Below, piece after piece: positions 1 through 6,290 of a stretch of 6,706 bases of DNA. The notes under the pieces were generated by a model that searched no databases, was not told where the DNA came from, and worked only from the letters and a program-made list of their open reading frames with translations. Source of the stretch: Rhodospirillales bacterium (lineage in GTDB: Bacteria; Pseudomonadota; Alphaproteobacteria; Acetobacterales; Acetobacteraceae); assembly GCA_028866445.1 (NCBI GenBank), contig JAGWIE010000073.1, positions 1-6,706 on the forward strand, written 5' to 3'. Position 1 is the first letter of the stretch. The number at the start of each line of letters is the position of its first letter. A program made the position numbers and the translations under genes.

Positions 1-411
1 ATCACCCAGCCGATTTTTGAGGGCGGGCAACTTCTGGCGCAGCGCAAAGCCGCTATCGCTGCCTTGCAGGTGGCGGGCGCGCAATATCAATCCACAGTGA
101 TTTCAGCGTTTCAGAACGTGGCGGATGCATTGGCGGCGTTGCAGTATGACGCACAGACTCTGGCGGCCGCCGAATCCGCCGAGGCCGCTGCGGCGCAAAG
201 CCTCAACGTAACGCAGGCGCAGTACAAACTTGGCGGGCAGCCGTTTTCTTCCGTGCTAACGGCGGAGGTAACTTACCAGAACGCGCTGGTGGCCACGGTG
301 AAGGCCAGGGCGGCACGGCTTGCAGACACCGCGGCGCTGTATCAGGCGTTGGGTGGTGGCTGGTGGCACCGGCAAGATGTGAATGTGCAATGCTGCGGGA
401 TAATTCCATGA
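1..411 (+). CDS. Outer-membrane efflux channel, TolC/NodT family (C-terminal part, 5' truncated)
   Basis: This is the C-terminal 136 residues of an outer-membrane factor, the trimeric channel that carries substrates of a tripartite pump across the outer membrane. The reading frame is open from base 1, so the gene starts upstream; the TTG at 64 is an internal Leu codon, not a start. The fragment opens with ITQPIFEGGQL, the family's conserved pre-helix motif, continues as long Ala/Gln-rich helices typical of the periplasmic alpha-barrel, then QYKLGGQPFSSVLTAEVTYQ (the second repeat's equatorial turn) and ends with ARLADTAALYQALGGGW, the characteristic end of NodT-type factors. About 20 residues of non-conserved tail follow GGGW and include two Cys. 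The adaptor gene begins 13 nt after the stop, so the two are almost certainly co-transcribed. The family is clear; the substrate cannot be inferred from this fragment. Confidence 0.93.
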   Translation: MTQPIFEGGQLLAQRKAAIAALQVAGAQYQSTVISAFQNVADALAALQYDAQTLAAAESAEAAAAQSLNVTQAQYKLGGQPFSSVLTAEVTYQNALVATVKARAARLADTAALYQALGGGWWHRQDVNVQCCGIIP

Positions 412-424
412 GGAAGACCGGACG

Positions 425-1570
425 ATGAGCCAGGGGCGCAAAACGGCAAAGCGGATGACGATCATGCTGTTGATCGTGGCGGTGATCTTCGGACTAGTAT
501 TTGGCTGGGGTTTCCTGCGCGGTGTGTTCATCGCGAAGTTCCTCAAAGGCTTCGCCAACCAGGTACAGACCGTTGCCACCATCAAGGCCGAAGAGACGCC
601 ATGGCAGCCTTTGGTTCAATCAGTCGGTACGTTGACGGCCATCAACGGCGCGTCGCTCTCGGCTGAGCTGGGCGGGATTGTTGACAGCATCGATTTTCAC
701 TCTGGCCAGGATGTGAAGAAGGGCGATGTGCTGCTGACGCTGCGCCCGAACAACGACCCCGCTGTGCTGGCGCAGTTGCAGGCCCAGGCGCGGCTGGATG
801 CCATAAATTACGCGCGCGACCAGAAGCAGTTCGCGGCGAATGCCATAGCCAAGGCCCAATTGGACACAGACAGCGCCAATCTTGCCGCCGCCAATGCCCA
901 GGTGGCGGCACAGCAGGCGACGATGGCGGAAAAGATTGTGCGGGCACCGTTCGATGGCCGCCTGGGTATTCGGCAAGTGGATCTGGGCCAATATCTCCAG
1001 CCCGGCACGGCGATTGTTACGCTGGAGCAGCTCGACCCGCTCTTTGTGGATTTTTATTTGCCGCAACAGGATATCGCGCGGATGCAGCCGGGGCAGGTGG
1101 TGGATTTGAACGTGGATGCTTATCCCGGCCAGACCTACAAGGCGAAGATCGTTGCCATTGGCGCAACAGTGGATTCTTCCACGCGCTCTCTCGCCGTGCG
1201 CGCTGTGTTGCAGAATAGCGGGCTCAACTTAAGGCCCGGCATGTTCGCGTCTGTTTCAGTCGAGGCAGGGGCGGTACAAAATGCCGTAACGCTGCCGCAA
1301 ACCGCCATCGCCTACAGTTCCTTCGGTAACACGGTATATATCGTGAAAAACGGCAAGGATGCGGCGGGCCATGCGGATCTGGTGGCCTCGCAGGTTTTTG
1401 TGACGTTGGGCGCCACGCGGGGTGACCAGGTGCAGGTGCTCTCCGGCGTGAACGCAGGCGATGAGGTGGTAACCGCTGGGCAGGTGAAACTGCATAACGG
1501 CTCGTTGATAACGGTAAACAACACCATCCAGCCCAGCAATAACCCCAACCCGAATCCGCCGAACGAGTGA
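425..1570 (+). CDS. Periplasmic adaptor (membrane fusion protein) of an RND efflux pump, AcrA/MexH type
   Basis: This 381-residue protein should bridge the inner-membrane pump and the outer-membrane channel. Residues 11-31 are a single hydrophobic segment after a basic N-terminus; there is no lipobox Cys, so it is probably membrane-anchored by an uncleaved helix rather than lipidated. The first lipoyl half is near residues 74-107 (ELGGIVDSIDFHSGQDVKKG), followed by a rather short alpha-helical hairpin (about 112-170, Ala/Gln-rich), the second lipoyl half at IVRAPFDGRLGIRQVDLGQY (171-190), a beta-barrel domain including DPLFVDFYLPQQD, and the STRSLAVRAVLQN and LRPGMFASV segments typical of RND adaptors. 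The protein ends in a Pro/Asn-rich tail (about 365-381). The ATG at 425 is supported by AGGAAG at 411-416, eight bases upstream and touching the preceding stop codon. Family assignment is firm; MexH-like affinity is my reading of the motifs. Confidence 0.96.
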   Translation: MSQGRKTAKRMTIMLLIVAVIFGLVFGWGFLRGVFIAKFLKGFANQVQTVATIKAEETPWQPLVQSVGTLTAINGASLSAELGGIVDSIDFHSGQDVKKGDVLLTLRPNNDPAVLAQLQAQARLDAINYARDQKQFAANAIAKAQLDTDSANLAAANAQVAAQQATMAEKIVRAPFDGRLGIRQVDLGQYLQPGTAIVTLEQLDPLFVDFYLPQQDIARMQPGQVVDLNVDAYPGQTYKAKIVAIGATVDSSTRSLAVRAVLQNSGLNLRPGMFASVSVEAGAVQNAVTLPQTAIAYSSFGNTVYIVKNGKDAAGHADLVASQVFVTLGATRGDQVQVLSGVNAGDEVVTAGQVKLHNGSLITVNNTIQPSNNPNPNPPNE

Positions 1571-1577
1571 CGCGGCC

Positions 1578-4500
1578 ATGAAACGATTCACGGATCTTTT
1601 TATTGCGCGGCCGGTGCTTTCCATCGCCGTGTCGGTGCTCATTCTGGTGATGGGCCTGCGTGCGGTGGGCACGTTGCCGGTGCAACAATTTCCGCAAACC
1701 GAGAACGCGACGATCACCATCACCACGACATATCCAGGCGCATCGCCGGATACCGTCGCCGGGTTCTTAACCACGCCGCTGGAAAACGCGGTGGCACAGG
1801 TGAATGGGATCGACTACATGACCTCGTCCAGCCAGACGAGTGTTTCCACCATCACCATTAATTTGGTGCTGAACCATAACCCGGATGCAGCCCTCACTGA
1901 GGTGCAGGCCCAGGTGAATTCCGTGCTGAACCAGTTGCCCACCGGTGCCGAGCAACCGGTGATTACCTTGGCGATCGGCCAGGAAGTGGATGCCATGTAT
2001 ATCGGCTTCCGCAGTTCCGAACTGACGGCCAATCAGATCACCGACTACATAACGCGCGTGGTGCAGCCGCAATTGCAGGCGGTGAACGGCGTGCAGACGG
2101 CGGAGATTCTTGGCGGGCAAAATTACGCCATGCGAATCTGGCTGAACCCGCAGAAGCTGGCTGCCTTTGGGTTGACCGCAACCGATGTGTGGAATGCGCT
2201 GGCGGCGAATGACTTCATCTCCGCCCTAGGCAACACCAAAGGCACGATGACCCAGGTGACGCTGGATGCATCGACCGGCTTGCACACGCCGGCGGAATTT
2301 GGCCAGCTTATCATTAAGCAGCAGAACGGCGCGATTATCCGGTTGCAGGATGTCGCCAGCGTAACGCTTGGGGCGGACACGTATGATCAACACGTGACCT
2401 TCGACAATAAGCAGGGCGTGTATATCGGCATCAAGGTGGCGCCGGAAGCCAATCTGTTGAACGTCATCTCCAGTGTGCGCAAGGTTATGCCAGAAATTCA
2501 GGCCAATCTGCCCACCGGCCTGACAGGCCAGATCGTTTACGATTCCACCGTGTTCGTGAGCGCCTCAATTCACGAGGTGGTGGCATCACTGGTCGAGGCG
2601 CTGCTGATCGTGACCCTGGTGGTGTTCGCGTTTCTGGGCTCGCCGCGCTCGGTGCTTATCCCCGTGGTGGCGATTCCGCTCTCACTCATCGGCGCTTTCG
2701 CGATGATGGCCGTGTTTGGCTTCTCCATTAATTTGCTCACATTGCTAGCGCTGGTGCTGGCCATCGGGCTGGTGGTGGATGACGCGATCATCGTTGTGGA
2801 GAACGTCAACCGTCATCTTGATTTGGGCGAAGGCCCGCTGGTGGCGGCGCGGGCGGCGGCGGCTGAGCTGGCCGGACCGATTGTGGCGATGACGGTGGTG
2901 CTCATCGCGGTTTATGTGCCAATCGCGTTTCAGTCTGGCCTCACCGGCGCGCTGTTTACGGAGTTTGCCCTAACACTCGCGGGGTCTGTCACCATTTCGG
3001 CTATCGTGGCGCTCACGCTCACGCCCATGCTCAGCTCGCGGTTCCTGAAGCACGTGGACCGGGAACAACCGAACTGGGAAGGCAAGCTGATCAATTTCAT
3101 CGATGCGGCGTTTGACAGGCTGCATCGGGTTTATACAAGGCTGCTGCACGCCAGCCTCGATACGCTGCCGGTGACGTTGACGTTTGCTGTGATTATTCTT
3201 TGTAGCATCTATTTCCTGGCAGCAGGTTCCAAGAATGAGCTGGCACCGCCAGAAGACCAGGGCGTGGTGTTGTTTGCCAGCACCTCCGCCCCGGATGCGA
3301 CGATGGCGCAGAAGGCGATGTGGGACACGTATCTTAACGGCCAGATGCTGAAATACCCCGATGTAGAGCATACATTCCAGATTGATGTGCCGGGCACGGA
3401 AATTCTGGGCGCGGTGCTGAAGCCCTGGGGTGACCGCCGCCCGGCGGCGGTGTTGCAAACATTGATGCAGCAAACGGCGAATAAGGTGGATGCCGGCCAG
3501 CAGGTAGCAGCCTTTCCTCTGCCGCCTTTGCCGGGTTCATCCGGCCTGCCGGTGCAGTTCGTTATTAAAACCACCAATGACTTCCCGACCCTCTATTCGG
3601 ATTCGCAGAAGCTGCTGCAAGCCGCACTTGCCAGCGGCAAGTTTATATTCCTGCAAAGCGATTTGAAGATCGACCAGCCGCAATCAACCGTGGTGATCGA
3701 CCGTGACAAGGCGGCCGCACTGGGGTTGAGTATGAGCCAGATTGGCGCGGTGTTGGGGCAAGCGCTGGGCGGCGGCTATGTGAATTATTTCGATTTCGAT
3801 GGACGATCCTACAAGGTTATCCCGCAGACACAGCGCAGCGCACGGCTGAATGTTTCGGATTTGAACAATTACTATGTGCTGTCCTCAAACGGCATTAACG
3901 TGCCACTTTCAGCCGTCGCTACTATTCAGAACAACGTGATTCCAGAGACGATCAATCATTTTCAACAGCAAAATTCAGCAACTTTGGGCGGTGTGGTAGC
4001 ACCTGGGGTGGCGGAAGCGGATGCACTGAACACGCTGCAAACGCTGGCGAAACAAATTCTTCCGCCCGAGGATACGATCGATTATGGCGGGCTGATGCGC
4101 CAATATGTGCAAACCAGCAGCGCCTTTATTTTTACCTTTATTTTCGCGCTTATTATCATTTTCCTGGCGTTGGCGGCGTTGTTCAATTCGTTCCGCGACC
4201 CGCTCATCATTCTCGTTTCGGTGCCGATGTCGATCGCGGGCGCTTTGACCTTCATTTATATCGGCATCGGTGGCCTCAGCCTGAACATCTATACCGAGGT
4301 TGGGTTGGTGACGTTGATGGGGCTGGTTTCCAAACACGGTATTTTGATGACGGAGGTGGCAAACGAAGCGCGGCTGCGTGGCATGGATAAGCGCCAGGCC
4401 ATTGAGTACGCGGCCAATATAAGGTTGCGCCCGATTCTGATGACGACGGCGGCCATGGTGGTTGGCGTGTTGCCGCTGATTATCGCCAATGGGGCAGGTG

Positions 4501-4640
4501 CGGCCTCGCGCTATGCCATGGGCATGGTTATCGCGGGCGGGCTTTCCATTGGCACGTTGTTTACGCTGTTCGTTGTTCCAGGGGTTTATATGCTGCTGGC
4601 CGCCCCCCACAGGGGCGATGCGGCGCAAACCGGAGACTAA
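1578..4640 (+). CDS. RND multidrug efflux pump, inner-membrane permease (HAE-1 family, MexI/AcrB-like)
   Basis: This is a complete 1020-residue proton-driven pump, close to the usual 1020-1050 residues of the family. MKRFTDLFIARPVLSIAVSV is the classic start with TM1 (about 12-29). The first periplasmic porter loop runs to about 335, TM2-TM6 span about 337-486, TM7 is near 532-549, the second periplasmic loop follows, and TM8-TM12 lie at about 848-1006. The proton-relay residues are present: Asp401-Asp402 in TM4 (GLVVDDAIIVVENV), Lys919 in TM10 (GLVSKHGILMTE), and Arg949 and Thr956 in TM11 (RLRPILMTT), matching AcrB D407/D408, K940, R971 and T978. This pattern excludes the heavy-metal subfamily and fits drug or hydrophobe export. 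The start lies 7 nt after the adaptor stop with only a weak GAG upstream (1565-1567), so translation is probably coupled. It forms the tripartite complex with the two preceding gene products. The specific substrate is not determinable from the sequence. Confidence 0.97.
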   Translation: MKRFTDLFIARPVLSIAVSVLILVMGLRAVGTLPVQQFPQTENATITITTTYPGASPDTVAGFLTTPLENAVAQVNGIDYMTSSSQTSVSTITINLVLNHNPDAALTEVQAQVNSVLNQLPTGAEQPVITLAIGQEVDAMYIGFRSSELTANQITDYITRVVQPQLQAVNGVQTAEILGGQNYAMRIWLNPQKLAAFGLTATDVWNALAANDFISALGNTKGTMTQVTLDASTGLHTPAEFGQLIIKQQNGAIIRLQDVASVTLGADTYDQHVTFDNKQGVYIGIKVAPEANLLNVISSVRKVMPEIQANLPTGLTGQIVYDSTVFVSASIHEVVASLVEALLIVTLVVFAFLGSPRSVLIPVVAIPLSLIGAFAMMAVFGFSINLLTLLALVLAIGLVVDDAIIVVENVNRHLDLGEGPLVAARAAAAELAGPIVAMTVVLIAVYVPIAFQSGLTGALFTEFALTLAGSVTISAIVALTLTPMLSSRFLKHVDREQPNWEGKLINFIDAAFDRLHRVYTRLLHASLDTLPVTLTFAVIILCSIYFLAAGSKNELAPPEDQGVVLFASTSAPDATMAQKAMWDTYLNGQMLKYPDVEHTFQIDVPGTEILGAVLKPWGDRRPAAVLQTLMQQTANKVDAGQQVAAFPLPPLPGSSGLPVQFVIKTTNDFPTLYSDSQKLLQAALASGKFIFLQSDLKIDQPQSTVVIDRDKAAALGLSMSQIGAVLGQALGGGYVNYFDFDGRSYKVIPQTQRSARLNVSDLNNYYVLSSNGINVPLSAVATIQNNVIPETINHFQQQNSATLGGVVAPGVAEADALNTLQTLAKQILPPEDTIDYGGLMRQYVQTSSAFIFTFIFALIIIFLALAALFNSFRDPLIILVSVPMSIAGALTFIYIGIGGLSLNIYTEVGLVTLMGLVSKHGILMTEVANEARLRGMDKRQAIEYAANIRLRPILMTTAAMVVGVLPLIIANGAGAASRYAMGMVIAGGLSIGTLFTLFVVPGVYMLLAAPHRGDAAQTGD

Positions 4641-4690
4641 ACTTTATCAACCATGAAGTTATAAATAAGGTTTTGTAATTATTTAAAGTT
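4641..4690 (+). promoter_or_regulatory. AT-rich spacer between the efflux operon and radC, possible promoter region
   Basis: Only 10 of these 50 bases are G or C, in sharp contrast to the flanking genes. Such a stretch between a finished operon and the next gene is where a radC promoter would be expected. TATAAAT at 4660-4666 resembles a -10 element, but I found no -35 hexamer at a proper distance, so no promoter is defined here. There is no T-run after a stem, so it also holds no standard terminator for the efflux operon. Confidence 0.3.
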
Positions 4691-4696
4691 GTGGCA

Positions 4697-4725
4697 ACTT
4701 GCGGCTTCATGAGGAAGCCGCAAGT
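4697..4725 (+). promoter_or_regulatory. Perfect 12-bp hairpin in the radC leader, overlapping its ribosome binding site
   Basis: ACTTGCGGCTTC (4697-4708) is exactly complementary to GAAGCCGCAAGT (4714-4725), with a 5-base loop ATGAG. Two further pairs (4694-4695 with 4726-4727) are possible if A4696 bulges. The loop and 3' arm contain GAGGAAG (4711-4717), the best Shine-Dalgarno sequence ahead of radC, and the stem takes in the first two bases of the candidate GTG start at 4724. It lies 57-85 nt past the efflux-pump stop and is not followed by a U-tract, so it is not a standard intrinsic terminator on either strand. Alternatives are a translation-limiting structure for radC, or a non-canonical terminator or mRNA 3'-end stabiliser for the efflux transcript. 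Confidence 0.6.
4711..4717 (+). promoter_or_regulatory. Candidate ribosome binding site of radC (GAGGAAG)
   Basis: GAGGAAG lies 6 nt before the in-frame GTG at 4724 and is the only good Shine-Dalgarno match in the radC leader. It is the reason for preferring that start. It sits in the loop and 3' arm of the 4697-4725 hairpin, so it would be partly hidden in folded mRNA. If radC actually starts at ATG 4751 this match is too far away (33 nt) to serve it and would be fortuitous. Confidence 0.4.
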
Positions 4726-5464
4726 GCAAAATGGATTTGCCGATTTTTCGATGATCGAGACTTTGTCTCCGGAAATCCGCCCGGCACCATTGGCGGTTGG
4801 CACAGATGGGCATAGGGCCCGGCTGCGCGCGCGGTTTCTGGCCGGCGGCCCGGAGGCGCTGGCGGACCATGAACTGATCGAGATGACCTTGTTTCTGGCG
4901 CTGCCGCGCCGGGACACCAAGCCCATAGCCCGCGCGCTGCTGGCCAAATTCGGCTCCTATGCCAACGCCATTTCCGCGCCTGTGCCAGATCTGCTAGGCG
5001 TTGAGGGGTTGGGCGAGGCCGGGGTTTCCGCGCTCAAGCTTGTGCAGGCCGCTTCCCAAAGGCTGGCCAAGGCGGAGGTGCTCTACCGCCCTGTGCTCAG
5101 CAATTGGGACAGGCTGATGGAGTATCTCCAGGCTGTGTTGGCGCGAGAGAAAGTGGAACAGTTTCGTGTGCTGTTTCTGGATAACCGAAACCGCCTGCTG
5201 GCGGACGTGCCGCAAGGTACCGGCACGGTGAACCACACGCCGGTTTACCCGCGCGAGGTGGTGAAGCGCGCGCTGGAGCTGAACTCCACCGCGATCATCC
5301 TGGTGCATAATCACCCCAGCGGGGACCCTTCGCCGTCTGATGAAGACATCGCGATGACCCAGGAGATTAAAAAAGCCGCCAGCGCGCTTGCAGTGGTGCT
5401 GCATGACCATGTGATTGTCGGCAATGGCCGCTGGCTGAGCTTTCGCAAGGCGGGGTTGTTATGA
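4724..5464 (+). CDS. radC: RadC-family JAMM/MPN domain protein (UPF0758)
   Basis: The protein is 246 residues from this start. The N-terminal part has GHRARLRARF and HELIEMTLFLALPRRDTKP, typical of alphaproteobacterial RadC, then a helix-hairpin-helix-like stretch (about 89-110, LLGVEGLGEAGVSALKL). The C-terminal domain carries the JAMM metal site: Glu145 (VEQFRVLFLD), His195 and His197 in HNHPSG, Ser205 and Asp208 in the following DPSPSDED, plus a conserved VIVGNGRWLSF end. All expected ligands are present, so it looks intact. Members are named DNA repair proteins for historical reasons; the biochemical role is unproven. The start is uncertain. GTG 4724 has GAGGAAG at 4711-4717 but sits inside a hairpin; ATG 4751 gives 236 upstream-trimmed residues plus Met and fits the family's usual N-terminus but lacks a ribosome site; ATG 4709 and GTG 4691 are also in frame. 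Confidence 0.93.
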   Translation: MQNGFADFSMIETLSPEIRPAPLAVGTDGHRARLRARFLAGGPEALADHELIEMTLFLALPRRDTKPIARALLAKFGSYANAISAPVPDLLGVEGLGEAGVSALKLVQAASQRLAKAEVLYRPVLSNWDRLMEYLQAVLAREKVEQFRVLFLDNRNRLLADVPQGTGTVNHTPVYPREVVKRALELNSTAIILVHNHPSGDPSPSDEDIAMTQEIKKAASALAVVLHDHVIVGNGRWLSFRKAGLL

Positions 5465-5514
5465 GGCGCGGGGATGGTTTGGCGGCCGCGCCCAGAATTA
5501 TCAGGCGCGGGGAT
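5459..5514. repeat. Imperfect 17-nt direct repeat flanking the convergent gap
   Basis: TTATGAGGCGCGGGGAT (5459-5475, spanning the radC stop) recurs as TTATCAGGCGCGGGGAT (5498-5514, reaching the methyltransferase stop), with one mismatch and an offset of 39 bp. The core of 12 bases, AGGCGCGGGGAT, is exact. A shorter echo, TTATGAGGC, follows at 5514-5522. Between the copies lies CCGCGCC, complementary to part of each. Confidence 0.65.
5465..5510. terminator. Possible convergent terminator region with alternative GC stems
   Basis: CCGCGCC (5486-5492) can pair with GGCGCGG at 5465-5471 (14-nt loop) or with the second copy at 5504-5510 (11-nt loop), each an all-GC 7-bp stem. The position between two converging genes suits transcription termination in both directions. 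There is no T-tract on either strand, so these are not canonical intrinsic terminators and the call is weak. Confidence 0.3.
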
Positions 5515-6290
5515 TATGAGGCCCAGCCAGTGAGCACCGCCATATGCAGCTTCACGGCCATTCGGCTGTCAATTTCCGGCAATGCGGCCAGTGCTGCGGG
5601 AAACAGCGCGCGCGGCGGAATGTTACGGCTGCGCCCGGCCAGGGCGTTGGTTTCTCCAGCATCGCGCAGCTCGTGCAGCAAGGCCAGCGGGTTGGCGTAC
5701 AGAAAATTCAGCTCCTCAAGATCTGCCACCGGATGCGCGAACCCGGCGCGTTGCAGCAATCCAGCGCAGTCCCGTAAATCAGGAAATGGCGACACGCGCG
5801 GGCTTACCCGGCCTGTGAGCTGTTCTTCCGTTTCCAGCAAAGCGAGCCGCAGCTCGTGCAGCGTGCCCAGCGCCGGCAGACTGGCCAGCAGCAGGCCGCC
5901 CGGCTTTAGTGCGCGGCGAAGCTGGATGAGCGCGCCGGGCAAATCGTCCAGAAAATGCAGTGAAAATGGCGCCAGGATGACGTCGTATGCTTCGGCTGTC
6001 AGGCTGAAATCCGCCGGGCCAGGCAGGGCGATGGGCCTGCCACCGGCTACAGCCGCCATGGCGGGCGAGAAATCGGCGCTGTCCACCACCATGCCGCGGG
6101 CGACGAGCGCCGGAGCCACAGCCCCGCGCCCGCCGAAATCCAATGCGCGGGAAAATCGGGTTGTGGTGTCATCCAGCCGGTCCAGCAGGCGTTCGGCGAG
6201 GTCTTCCAGAACGGGAAGCACAGGCGCAAGTCGGCGCGCTGCCCTGTTCCGGTGTTTCACCATTGCGTCAAAATCGAAGATTGTCTGCAC
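5514..6290 (-). CDS. SAM-dependent class I methyltransferase, NDUFAF5/BioC-like
   Basis: This 258-residue protein begins QTIFDFDAMVKHRNRAARR, matching the IFDR-type N-terminus of the alphaproteobacterial methyltransferases related to mitochondrial NDUFAF5. The Rossmann core follows: motif I at ALDFGGRG (49-56), a post-I region VVDSADFSPAM (68-78), AYDVILAPFSLHFLDD (101-116) as motif II and beyond, and LKPGGLLLASL (128-138) as motif III. Motif I has Gly-Gly-Arg-Gly where the family usually has Gly-Cys-Gly/His-x-Gly. The GTG start at 6290 is supported by AGGGG six bases upstream on this strand and by the conserved N-terminus; ATG at 6263 would lose that part. NDUFAF5 modifies a complex I subunit (it hydroxylates an arginine of NDUFS7); the bacterial relatives' substrate is not established. 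Pipelines often label them BioC (malonyl-ACP methyltransferase), but no biotin gene is nearby. It is divergent from comF. Confidence 0.88.
   Translation of the reverse strand: MQTIFDFDAMVKHRNRAARRLAPVLPVLEDLAERLLDRLDDTTTRFSRALDFGGRGAVAPALVARGMVVDSADFSPAMAAVAGGRPIALPGPADFSLTAEAYDVILAPFSLHFLDDLPGALIQLRRALKPGGLLLASLPALGTLHELRLALLETEEQLTGRVSPRVSPFPDLRDCAGLLQRAGFAHPVADLEELNFLYANPLALLHELRDAGETNALAGRSRNIPPRALFPAALAALPEIDSRMAVKLHMAVLTGWAS

Noticed and set aside
64..411. Treating TTG 64 as the start of a short 115-residue protein
   Set aside because: The frame is open and conserved upstream to base 1 (ITQPIFEGGQL), so this is the interior of a truncated outer-membrane factor gene.
1256..1774. A 172-codon minus-strand open frame spanning the adaptor-pump junction
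   Set aside because: It crosses two well-supported plus-strand genes, has no recognisable motif, and reflects codon bias of the sense genes.
2836..2866. GCG/GGC-rich stretch that could look like a short triplet repeat
   Set aside because: It encodes an Ala-rich loop between TM4 and TM5 of the pump and is irregular at the DNA level; no real repeat array.
3975..4628. A 217-codon minus-strand open frame antisense to the end of the RND pump gene
   Set aside because: The product is rich in His, Arg, Gln and Asn with no domain; the plus strand encodes conserved pump transmembrane helices. Shadow frame.
4697..4725. Calling the hairpin a standard rho-independent terminator of the efflux operon
   Set aside because: The stem is strong, but the bases after it are GCAAAATGG on the plus strand and TTGCCACAAC on the minus strand, so no U-tract follows in either direction.
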